Source: Grifola frondosa (lineage: Eukaryota > Basidiomycota > Agaricomycetes > Polyporales > Grifolaceae). Taken from it: DNA of 64,000 nt. Position 1 is the stretch's first letter, and every line of letters starts with the position of its first letter. The notes beneath the pieces were generated by a model, which was given only the letters and a program-made list of their open reading frames with translations, was not told the origin of the DNA and searched no databases. A program made the position numbers and the translations under genes. The stretch is taken from NCBI GenBank assembly GCA_001683735.1, contig LUGG01000007.1, positions 992,001 through 1,056,000 on the forward strand, given 5' to 3'. Shown in pieces: positions 1 to 9,474 of this stretch.

Positions 1-1927
1 GGTACAGACGTACGTGTATTATCAGAACTACGAGAACGACCAGCTCGTTCTAAAAAGCACGGTGAGCACCGAGGCATGCTATATGTGTATCGCGTGCTGA
101 TCCTTGACCTAACAGGTGGGGACATTATGGTGAGTTGTGCTGATGTTTACGGGATGGCATTTGTCGAGTTTGTTTCTGTAGGATTATGGAGACAATCCAC
201 ACGATGTTTTGCATGCAGTTCACATACGCCTACTTAATCACGCACTTCGGCGACCTCGCGTTTATGGGCGAGATCTATTGGTGAGTTTTCTGTATATCCT
301 TGAGTGAGCGTTGCTCACTAGTTCTGGATATCATAGGAGTGGCGGAGTAATATTTCCAGTTTATTTTCTCGTCATACGGTCATGCTGAAGCGGTCCCCCT
401 CATCGTCAGATCACGGTCCTCCTCGGGGTCCGCATCCTTCTCGTGTCTCACACCTGAGAACCTTCTGACAACATGTCTACAGATCATCATCGCAACAGTT
501 GTGCAATGGTGCGTCCCCATTGTGCTTCAATCTCAATCGTTAGCGCTTACATTCCAGTTGGACAGCTTCTATGTGTGGCGCGTCTGGATTGGTGAGTTCC
601 TGCCGGATTCGACAGCCTTGAACATCAGTTTTATGTACACTTCTTAGTAAGTCGAAAGACGCTTCCAATCACATTGTTTGTGGTAAGTGCTTTCTTCATG
701 TCGATGATCAGATCGCCATTCATTCTAGGGCCCAGGCGTTCTTTGGCATTACTCGAATGGGTACGAGACCTAGTTCCAATCTCCTCTCGCATCTCTAATG
801 ATGCTCGGGTGTCAGGATTTGGAATAGGTGTGATCTCCCTCTCTTTCAAGCGGCACTGGTAGTGACTCATGTCCGAGTATAGCAACCTCTGTCTTCGTGT
901 ACGTATCCGTTACTTTCCAACTCTTGGCGCCTGCTAACGCTGACCCTTTTGTAGTTGGACCATTCCGCAATGGGCGATCTTCAGAATTCGCCGAGCGCCA
1001 CTGGTACACAGCACATATTGTCTCCTGCACGTAGCCAGTTTCTTGATAGCGATCATTGTCGCAGGTGACCATCAGTACCGGGCTCGCTGCGGCTGCGTTC
1101 GTCGACGTTTTGGTAGCGCTGTGCCTTATATTCTACTTGCGGCGGTCGCGAAGTGGCCATCTGTGCGTCACAATTCATATGTCATACTGTTGCAGGATAA
1201 TCAATGAGATGTAATAGGTCGGTGAACCTGCTCAACTCGATCATCATATAACTGTCAACACGGGCGCACTCACGAGGTGTGTCTTTCTGCTATTTGTGTG
1301 CGTGGACGATAGCTCAACTTTCCCAGCATCATCTCTGTGTTGAGCGTGATATTGGTTGGTGTGCATGCGTATGGAAGTTGGCGTGACTCAATGTGTACAT
1401 TTTTCCAGTTCGCGACAGAGCCACATAGCCTAGCCTTCCTCGCGCTGACGACGATCCAGAGCAAGCGTGCGTAAACCTTTTCGATGCTGATCAGACGGCT
1501 GAATACTCCGCTCGTTGCAGTATACTCGGTCTCGTTCCTGGGCAGGTAAGCTATGCTGGCAGAGACTCGAATTGCAGTTGAAACTCTTGCGCACGAAGCC
1601 TAAATGCGCGGCAGCGTATTCGGAACAACATGCAGAGCTCTCCGCAAGTATTCCCATCCGTTGAGTTCTCAGATAGGAATACTATGCCCGCGACTAGCGT
1701 GAGTGCTGGTTCATTTGTGAATGGTACCGGACGGCTGATCTGACGTCGAGCGCAGCCACAGATTGAGGTGTTCCGCCAGACCGTAGTCATGACGGATACT
1801 ACTGACGATGACATGGTAGGTGTCCTTTCTTATTCTACACCTTCTAATTTCATGTTTGATGGGACAGGCGGTGAAGACCCTCAACTTAGGTAACAACTTG
1901 AAGTACGGCAAAAGGGGGCTCGTCTGA
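1..1927 (+). CDS. DUF6534-type multi-spanning membrane protein, 5' end outside window
   Basis: Translated exon pieces match the order seen in the large basidiomycete family of seven-helix DUF6534 proteins. A segment with QTYVYYQNYENDQLVLK comes first, then a helix around ETIHTMFCMQFTYAYLI, a YVWRVWI segment, a helix ending AAAAFVDVLVALCLIFYLRRS, then NTGALT and a tail with YSEQHAELSAS and TDTTDDD. Short GT-AG introns separate them, for example GTACGT near 899 ending TAG near 954, and one ending CAG at about 1062. The real start lies left of base 1, so length cannot be judged. The last exon is placed from a GT near 1816 and an AG near 1868, giving a stop at about 1927; this end is approximate. 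Function in the family is unknown; plasma-membrane location is inferred from the helices. Some exon joins could not be made cleanly, so decay or base errors are possible. Confidence 0.6.
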
Positions 1928-2639
1928 ACTTTATCCGCACGCATTCGTGTCGGAGTATGTTTTGTATTGTTCCCTTTTATATTTATTCAATATATGTTAC
2001 CAAGCTGCAGCACGATCTCGAGCGCATATTACTTTTGACCCGAGGTGAGTGTTCATCTGTGTTTGCAGGTGTAATAAAGGTACTTTTGAACGGGGAGAAT
2101 TTTGAAGAAGGATATGAAGAATTTAGCCATCGCTGAAGGTAGTAACCTGAGGGGAAAGCAGCCACAGCTGGCAGTGCCTCTCGCTCATCGCAAGGCTTCT
2201 CCAACAGCATAGATGAGTCAAGTTTGAAGCCGTCTTGGCCGTGCCTTGGTCCGTTCCTCATCATACTCGACGCGGAGCTCCGTCCTCTACCCGTGAGTCG
2301 TACTGGAGATGATCGGACGCGACGCAGCTGACCTACAATACCACTGCACAGCATGACTCCAGGTCACAACTATTCACCATCTGCCCCCGCACCCCGGTCC
2401 ACTACAAGTCCAGCCTGAGGTTGCCATCAGACCGTCGTGTATCCTGCGATATGACCACCCAATAACACTTGCAGATGCTTCCAGAGATAGTGAGACCGAG
2501 CCCGATCTCAGCGTCGGCCCCCGCTATTAATTGCCCCCCTGCTGCTGCATCATGCGGCCCAGCTACTCCACTGCTAGTCCTTGTGCCCCCCTCGCACAAC
2601 CAAGCTTAGTTTAGCCCCATCTTTCCTTCCGCCGTCATC
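1928..2639. other. intergenic region before alcohol dehydrogenase
   Basis: No convincing coding sequence. Short open frames on the minus strand (1983-2354, 2402-2599) have arginine/serine-rich low-quality translations and no splice pattern. The last 60 bases become pyrimidine-rich (CCATCTTTCCTTCCGCCG), as is usual just upstream of a basidiomycete start codon, and probably hold the promoter and 5' leader of the next gene. Confidence 0.6.
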
Positions 2640-4171
2640 ATGCTCTCTATCTGCAGGTGGTCGTCCACGACACTTCTCCGCCATTCTGCGCTACGGGTCC
2701 CGCCCGTCATTGTCGCCGGGCGGTCTCTGCATGTCACTGCAACGCTCCGACACGTTGGCTGCGCCGGCAGCGCCCATATTCCCCGGACTCAGCGAGCCGC
2801 GATCGTCGAGACCACCGGCGCGCCCCTAAAAATTGTCGACGATCACCCTGTCAAGCAGCCTTCTGAGCTCGCACCTGGCGAGTGTCTCGTACATCTTGAC
2901 TGCACTGGTGTCTGTCATACCGATCTTCATGCCAAGAACGGTGACTGGCCCATCCAGGCGAAGCTCCCGCTCATTGGCGGCCATGAGGTGTGTCGCGCAT
3001 TCGCGTCTGTATTCCTTACTCACGTGCGCATGTCGTGACGTGCAGGGTGTCGGCAAAATAGTCGCAATCGGCGGGCACACCCAGGACTCCCCCGTCAAGG
3101 TGGGTGACCGCGTCGGTATCAAGTGGCTGGCGTACTCGTGCTTGCAGTGCGAGCCGTGCAAGAAAGGTCTCGAACAAAGTACGCATCCCGTGACCTTTTC
3201 GAGTATTCTCCTTTTTTGAACCTCCTATCCACAGGCTGTCTAAATGGGCGATACAGCGGATTCAATGTCGACGGCACGTTCTCGCAGTATGTCGTTTCGT
3301 GGGTCAACCATGTTACCCCCATCCCCGAGAACCTGGAGAGCACAGAAGCAGCATCTATCCTCTGTGCGGTACGTCCGGGCCCAATGCATGCGTAGCCAGC
3401 TCCTCAACTTATGTTCTGTTGTATAGGGAGTAACTACCTACCGCGCCATCAAGTATTCTAAAGCGCACATCGGCGATTGGATTGTCCTACCAGGTGCAGG
3501 CGGCGGCCTCGGCCACCTTGCCGTTCAATACGCAAACGCGATGGGCCTCCGTGTCGTCGCCATTGGTGCGATTTCTCCCTCTCATTTCTTGTGTTTCTCC
3601 TGACCGCCATGCTCAGACACCGGCCCGGAGAAGCGCGACCTCGTCTTAAAACTCGGCGCGGAGAAGTGGATCGACTTTAAGGAGAGCAAGGACGTTGTCA
3701 AGGACATCATTGAAGCAACGGACGGACTTGGAGCACATGCTGCAGTCATCACCGCGGCGACCAGTGCTGCATACGCACAGGCGGTCGACTACCTACGCAT
3801 GGGCGGCACGCTCATGGCCGTTGGCCTCCCCGGCCATGGGAAGCTCAGCACGGATATCTTCTACACCGTCACGAAGAGCATCAATATTATTGGATCCTAT
3901 GTTGGGTAAGCGGGCGTATGAAATTGGGTGCAACGCGCGCTAACAGGTTTTGAGCAGTAATCGCCAGGATGCACAGGAGGCGTTGGCTATTGCGGCAAGC
4001 GGTAAAGTCAAGTGCCACTTCACCTTGGAGCCACTGTCTGCACTGGCAGAGTGGGTACCATTTTCGGTCTGTATAGTGACAATTCGTTAACTTTCTTATA
4101 TCTGCAGAACGTACGAGGGTATCGAGAAGGGAGCCATCGTGGGGCGTGTTGTCCTCGATATGTCCACATAG
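2640..4171 (+). CDS. Zinc-dependent alcohol dehydrogenase, mitochondrial-type leader
   Basis: Medium-chain zinc alcohol dehydrogenase of the yeast ADH1/ADH3 type, interconverting alcohols and aldehydes with NAD(H). Visible motifs in order: the catalytic zinc loop [17 protein letters not shown], the GGHE proton-relay segment, the structural zinc cysteines in [16 protein letters not shown], the NAD fold [14 protein letters not shown], and the tail [14 protein letters not shown]. Introns read from splice sites and frame: 2988-3045, 3179-3234, 3369-3426, 3566-3616, 3906-3957, 4051-4107. All join in frame. The first 50 or so residues ([18 protein letters not shown] onward) are basic and hydroxylated and precede the usual ADH start, suggesting mitochondrial import as for yeast ADH3. 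No broken motif seen. The family is certain; the substrate is not proven. Confidence 0.93.
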
Positions 4172-4611
4172 ACATCGGGAAGCGAACCTTGGCCCGTTGT
4201 TATGTGAGGTTTAATGTACCGGAAGTGCCTTGCTGTATAAGGTTTCTATGATATCTATCTTCACTTTTACACTGTTTTCTTCTCAATGGGAAAAATGGAA
4301 TGTGGTTTTATATCAACGCCGGTGATGTTACTATGGATACATTCGATTCAAGAGTGATACTTACGGGAGGTCAGAACTAACAAAGTCACGGTGGCGTAAT
4401 GTATACGTTTCATACTTTCAAAGACACTTTGTGTTCCGAGTGCATTCTGAGATATGTGCCACGCTGTTCGCTCGGAATAAATTTGAGCAATGAACATTGT
4501 CATGGACGAGCGGCGCTCGACGCGTCAGTCACGTGCATGATTAGTTAACTTCGGTTGTTTCCGAGATGCTACCTAACTCGCGTCTTGCTCACTGACCACC
4601 ATCTGCTCGCC
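4172..4611. other. intergenic region between ADH and mago
   Basis: No open frame of note. The left part serves as the ADH 3' flank; the right part, ending in CTGCTCGCC before the ATG, is the leader of the mago gene. Confidence 0.6.
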
Positions 4612-5400
4612 ATGACTTCCTACGACAATGACCCCTTCTACCTGAGGTATGAAGAAAGCTTCTAGGCGTGTGCAGGATTGCCTCTTGCTCACGCCTCCCA
4701 TCCAGATACTAGTATGTCACTGTCTCATTTCTTCATAACGATTACTTACAAAGAACTACAGCACCGGGCATTCAGGCAAACACGGACACGAGTTCCTCGA
4801 GTTTGAGTACTCCCATGGTCGTCTGCGATATGCCAACAATTCCAACTATCGCAATGATAGCTTGATCCGCAAAGAGAGTGCGTTATGGTTCTTGGTTGAT
4901 GACCTCAACGTGGGAGCTCACGTCTCGACCAGTGTGGGTTGGCCCTTTGGTAGTAAAGGAACTCAAAAGAATAGTGGAATCCAGCGAAATCACCAAGTCG
5001 GTTTTTCCTCCCTTATGATACCATGTTCAAGCTTGACCATTATTGCGGTTCATCTCACAGAGAAGACGACACAAATTGGCCAAAAAAGAACATTGTCGGA
5101 AAGCAGGAGCTGGAGATTCGCGTAGGAAATGACCACATCGCTTTCGAGGTACGACTTTTTTTTTATTAATCTGCAATCACGTCAACTGACAACCTTGTCG
5201 TGCGGTAGACCGCCAAAATTGGTTCCTTGGTTGACATCCAAGACAGCGAAGATCCGGAGGGTTTGCGGGTGTTCTATTACCTTGTGCAGGACCTGAGAGT
5301 GCGTGATGGCCTATTATGTGTGACAGAAGCCTAAATTTTGCTCCGGCAGTGTTTCATCTTCTCTCTCATTTCTCTGCACTTCAAGATCAAGCCCATCTAA
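4612..5400 (+). CDS. mago: Mago nashi homologue, exon junction complex core
   Basis: Near-complete match to the highly conserved Mago protein, which with Y14 locks eIF4A3 on spliced mRNA in the nucleus. Exons read: [12 protein letters not shown]; a six-base microexon at 4706-4711 that supplies the family's [21 protein letters not shown]; a segment [21 protein letters not shown]; then [36 protein letters not shown] and the ending HFKIKPI. Every junction restores the family sequence, including the split codon giving RKEMWVGPL. At about 150 residues it has the normal length. Introns are plentiful for such a small gene, six by this reading. The stop at 5398-5400 follows the invariant C-terminus, so the gene looks intact. 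Confidence 0.95.
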
Positions 5401-5735
5401 TCGCTTGTGTTTGGCGTTTCTTCTACAGTGTGATCTTATCTGCCTTTCTGTTGTCTGCATGTAAGTAATGTACCGGGTCTGAATCGATAACACTCGACTG
5501 TCTCGCAGATCGCGTCTTTACGTTTCAACATTTTTGCGTTGAAGCCTTATCATCGATCGTGACGCACCTGGACAAGCTATACCTCTCAAGAAACACCTCG
5601 CTGTTTGCATGCACAAACACATAATTCGCGAAAAAGGTTGTAATAGCAGTCCAAGTACTCTATGAACCAATGATACCCAGGAAGAAAATGCGACTGAAGG
5701 GGACCTTGCTTTACGACCTCCAAATTGTTACTACC
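5401..5735. other. convergent intergenic region
   Basis: Lies between the stop codons of the plus-strand mago gene and the minus-strand secreted-protein gene, so it holds both 3' flanks. No coding sequence or structured repeat recognised. Confidence 0.6.
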
Positions 5736-6698
5736 TTAGGAGTGGGCAACACTGAAACAAATTGACAATGAGTACAGTGTATAGGTACTTTGTAAGGGAT
5801 ATTACGCACCCGACCTGCCAGAGACCATCGCTGGGGATGCAGAGGCCCTCCGAGTTCACCGGCTGCACCGGGGGCAAGCAGGCGCTTGCGGCCGCAGATG
5901 CGACTTGAGCCTAACATCAATAAACCGCATTTAGCATGCATAGAGTATCGACCATGTCTGAACACGAACCAGAGAGGTCCAGCAATAGGACAGCGGGCTA
6001 GGGCCGACATTCTCGAAGAAGAAGCGACAAGTACCGAAGGTGAGCTGCTGCATGTGGTTCGGATCGACCTCGAACTCGGGCGCTGCGCAAAGTACAGCGT
6101 TAGCAGGTTATCCAGAAGCGTTAGGAGGTCCTACATACCGACTGAGCCATTCATGATGGTGATGGCATCGACGATGGTGGCACAATCCTCTGACACGGGC
6201 GGGAGCTGACCGACATCGGAACATACATCGGTGCCTACGAAGGAGTATGTGAATCAGAACATCTGGGTGGAATATTCGCGGACGGCTCACAGATCTCGTT
6301 GCAGACGTCAGTGGGCGTCGGAGAGGGTGTAGGAGTCGCGCTCGATGTCGTGGTCGGCTTCGGTTTGGGCTTTGGTGGGGGTAGTGATGTTCAGGCGGAC
6401 AGTCGATCCCCAACAAAATACATAGAAGGTCTCCTACCAAGTTGTCCTGCTCGGGAGTGACAGTCGAGCACGAAAACATGGCGAGCTCTACGGATAAATT
6501 GCCGACAGCGATGGAGGAAGTAGAGATGAGGGAGGAGCCAGGGCATGCAACGCTACCATCGCGAGCTAGGTGAAAAAATGAGCGACACCCTGGTTTATCT
6601 GCCATGATCATACTCACCTGAAGGCCACCAGGCGTGGCGAGGGCGTAGCCGGTTATAGCGACCGTAGCAAAGGAGACAAGAGCGGTGAAGGCCTTCAT
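5736..6698 (-). CDS. Small secreted cysteine-containing protein
   Basis: Starts with a typical signal peptide (MKAFTALVSFATVAITGYALA) followed by ATPGGLQ. Further exons read ARDGSVACPGSSLISTSS, FSCSTVTPEQDNL, SEDCATIVDAITIMNGSV, GTCRFFFENVGPSPLSYCW, then AQVASAAASACLPPVQPVN and GLCIPSDGLWQVGVAHS with the stop at 5736-5738. Introns are clear, for example GTATGTAGG to CGCAG around 6109-6077 and GTGCGTAAT to TTCAG just before the last codons. The join after the signal peptide is the least certain: the simplest 52-base intron shifts frame. The cysteine spacing around GTC...YCW and GLC resembles fungal glycan-binding Y3-like secreted proteins, but this is a weak resemblance. Function unknown; extracellular location is inferred from the signal peptide. 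Confidence 0.7.
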
Positions 6699-7894
6699 AA
6701 CTGTTCTGCAAGTTCACGGAGGATGTCGATGTATATCCTGAGTAAAATCTCTGAATGAGACCAGCTCTTTTATACTCAGAGGCCTTGTCGAACGTCTGCG
6801 CCTCCGGCGGTTTACATGTCTCCGAAGGGTAACAAGGGGAATGCCACACATCCAGACCAGGGCGCTGATACGCCGACCGTGAGAGGCAGCGAAAGCGACA
6901 GCTATTGCATTGAGGAATGGGAGTACCCGTCGAGGCACAACGGTCAGTGTTGGCCAGGATTCTGGGAACGCCGTGATCGCTTTAACTGCACTTTTCCGCG
7001 CAGCGGTATTCATTCCACTCTAGAGCGACGACATCCGTCGACCGAAGAACCATCTTTCGGCACACATAGAAGTTAACCACTTGCCCTGATGTCGCAGGCC
7101 TGATTGAATATACGGCCTGCTGGTGCATCAGCTGATGGACGGCTATTGACAGCAGTCCAATTAACGTCGAGGAGCACAATGCCGAGAGCCCGGAGTACGC
7201 TGAATGGGTTGGATCGCACTGTTGATCCAACGTTCGACGTCCGTTCTGGCCATGAAACACTTGGTGGTCGTGGGACGGGAAGCAAGGTACAAGCTCGATA
7301 CACATCGTTCATGCCGAGGAACACGATGACCTGACCTTGACATGCTATAGCAAGCGCCGAGCGCTGAAGCCGATAATCCCATCGATGGACTTGACGTTGC
7401 CCACTATGAATATTATCAATGACACGATAAAACAGTTAAAATTGATCCCAAAGACCGTTTGAGCATACGGACTGACTGCAACAATTTGCAACACCGGATT
7501 TAACCTTGCGTGGGGATGTGCTGTTCGTGATGCGCTTCTATCTGCCAACGGTTGACTCTGCATAAGTATATGCGAAATGTCTCGGAAGGCGCAGCCACGT
7601 TGACTGTGAAACGTTTATACACGGCACCTGAGCCCACCGTAGTGTATGGGTTCGAGGTCGTATGCTTATCACCGCAGGGCAGTTTGTTTGACAGCTGTGA
7701 CTGTTCTGAAGCGCAGCTGAATTGAGCATGAACATCTAAGGACATCCGACGGCATGATGACTGGTGCGGCTGAAGTCTCTGGACCTAGAATTGTAGATAG
7801 TTGTTCGAATTTAAGGCGGTCATAGTGGACGGACTTACAATGTTGGAACATCCGAACAACATCTTGCCCGGCTCCTGTCATTTGAACAGCCACC
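6699..7894. other. left flank of the mobile island, no assigned gene
   Basis: The first 100 bases are the promoter of the secreted-protein gene. The rest has only short open frames. On the minus strand pieces such as VIVFLGMNDVYRAC (about 7320) and STDVVALEWNEYRC (about 7010) could be remnants of a hydrolase-like gene, but no family could be fixed and no set of splice sites joins them. The outer transposon inserts at the right edge. Confidence 0.4.
6767..6774 (-). promoter_or_regulatory. TATA box of the secreted-protein gene
   Basis: On the minus strand TATAAAAG lies about 70 bases upstream of the ATG at 6698, a usual distance for a strongly expressed basidiomycete gene. No other match to a core promoter is needed to explain the gene. 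Confidence 0.6.
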
Positions 7895-7897
7895 GTG
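7895..7897. repeat. left target-site duplication GTG of the CACTA-like element
   Basis: GTG directly precedes the left terminus and matches GTG at 32187-32189 after the right terminus. Confidence 0.6.
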
Positions 7898-7975
7898 CAC
7901 CGCACATCAATCGAAATTTGCCAGCGGGATATTAGCAGGATATTCAAGATATTCCGGACTTTTGCACTAAATTTC
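7898..7975 (+). repeat. left terminal inverted repeat of the CACTA-like element
   Basis: Begins CACCGCACATCAA, continues with AAATTTGCCAGC, GGATATT and ATATTCCGGA, in the same order as the right terminus read on the other strand. The first 30 bases are nearly identical; matching falls off after about 70 bases. Confidence 0.8.
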
Positions 7976-8373
7976 CCCTCTGGGATATTGGCATCAAATC
8001 GAAGGGAATTTCTTGATTTACCACCATTATTCCGCCGTTTTGCCTTGCTCCTGACCGCAAATATTCGCGCGCTGCGCTGCCCATATTTTTCTTGCTCCAG
8101 GCTTTAATTGTATGAAACAAATTAACAATTGTACTTTGGACATTATAATATGTACAACGAAAGCTTTGGAATACAATTAATTAGAAAACAGTGCGCGCGC
8201 CGACCCGTAGAATGATGTATCCGCTATAAATAGTGTCTTGTATGATGCGAATCGAGCAGCGAAGGATCCGCAAGTTCATCATCAAGAGACCTACGACGTG
8301 CACCATGCGGTCAGATCATGAGGAGGAGCCAAAGACAATGCTCACCGTCCTTGAGTGCCCTCCTGCTTAGTCT

Positions 8374-8380
8374 ACACCCA
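8374..8380. repeat. left target-site duplication ACACCCA of the KDZ element
   Basis: ACACCCA directly before the left terminus; the same seven bases follow the right terminus at 25991-25997. The base before it differs (T against C), so an 8-base duplication with one change is possible. Confidence 0.7.
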
Positions 8381-8660
8381 GTAGAGATTCAGTTCGCAAG
8401 ATGCATCTTGCCGGTATAATGCTCCTCGGCAGGATGCATCCCGATGGAGTACCCAAGGCCTAATTTGAGTGATCAGATGACAAGATGCATCCGGATGCCC
8501 AAATGCATCCGGATATAAAATGACATCTAGCGGGTTGAACCGACAACCTCAAATCTGAAAATGGGTGATGCTCCAACTGCACCATATACCAATATTTTAT
8601 TTCAATTCTACATATAATACATACACATTTTCTTTGCCACTTTGAATCAATCCAAGATGC
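8381..8660 (+). repeat. left long inverted repeat of the KDZ element
   Basis: Matches the complement of the right end through GCCGGTATAATGCTCCTCGG, GGAGTACCCA, AAGGCCTAATTTGAGTGATC and AAATGACATCTAGCGGGTT, then less well through an AT-rich stretch to another AAGATGCATCC. Contains several copies of the palindrome GATGCATC and a tRNA-like segment. Confidence 0.85.
8525..8590 (-). other. tRNA-like segment in the left KDZ terminus
   Basis: Read on the minus strand it has an A-box-like TGGTGCAGTTGG (8584-8573) and a B-box-like GGTTCAACCC (8541-8532), about 42 bases apart, in the order and spacing of RNA polymerase III internal promoters. The acceptor and T stems do not pair well and the T loop lacks one base, so it is not a working tRNA gene. 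It points outward toward the transposon end. A matching copy lies in the right terminus. Confidence 0.55.
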
Positions 8661-8669
8661 ATCCGAGGC

Positions 8670-8915
8670 AAGATACATCCTACAGAGGGCAAGATGCATC
8701 CCAGCCTCAAGTGCCAATTGACGCGTCGGGTTCATTGAGCGCCCAAGGCGGCTCTATCAGTTGAAGATCCTTTTTGAGTCCCATCCAGGGAAAGATACAT
8801 CCCACAGAGGGCAAGATGCATCCGGGCCTCAAGTTGTCTTTTGACGCGTCGGGTTTGTTGAGCGCCAAGTTCTCGATACGTTAGAGGCGGCTTCATCAAT
8901 GAACTTCAGATCATT
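8670..8915 (+). repeat. subterminal tandem duplication with GATGCATC motifs
   Basis: Two diverged copies of about 115 bases (8670-8785 and 8792-8915) share AGATACATCC, GAGGGCAAGATGCATCC, GACGCGTCGGGTT and TTGAGCGCC in the same order. Together with the inverted repeat they make a dense cluster of AAGATGCATCC or AAGATACATCC motifs, mirrored near the right end at 25620-25720. Confidence 0.75.
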
Positions 8916-9474
8916 TTCGTGTCTTTTTCATCTTAACAAAGGGCTTGAATTCTCGTGTGCTCTTGACAATACAATTTTTTGATGTAAATTTCATGCATTT
9001 CCGTCTAAGTACTTAATAATAGTGCCTACAAGAAACTCAACAAGCTACGCAACTAATTTCCATCTCCACGGGGGGCTGAATGGTCGTGGCGCACGCACGA
9101 AGCTCGCCCGGGTGTCGCACTGTGGCAGGTAGCGGCAGCAAGGCGTGCCGCATCAGCTTCGATGGAGGGCGCATGCAGTCCGTGCGTGGTAGGCAGGGAC
9201 CAGCTCCGTAGAGAACGGAATGCCGCCACAACCACCGCGTTTCCGATGACCAACCGCGATGGTGGGAGCGTCATCTCGACGTTGCCCGCAACACAAGGCC
9301 CGCTGCCAAACGGAACAGCTAATGGCCTTACGGGACCGGGTCCTTCGGCGGGAGTTTCTGGCGGAGGAAGGCCATCGTCGCAAAGTCAAGGCATGCCGCA
9401 GAAATTTGATTGCCATGGTACCTTAAGAGTATAGATGCAGTGAATTTCATGTATTATATCACGAATATTAGTGT
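8916..9474. other. 3' flank of the KDZ transposase gene
   Basis: No coding sequence recognised; open frames at 9037-9434 have no splice support and look like shadows of GC-rich sequence. The KDZ transposase stop is at its right edge. Confidence 0.5.

Noticed and set aside
7630..7700. tRNA gene suggested by GGGTTCGAGGTC
   Set aside because: No A box at proper distance and no cloverleaf pairing could be drawn.
8381..8660. Independent tRNA-derived SINE insertions at 8.5 kb and 25.8 kb
   Set aside because: The two copies are inverted, extend to the same terminal base pattern and are flanked by one shared 7-base duplication on the outside, so they are the ends of one element.
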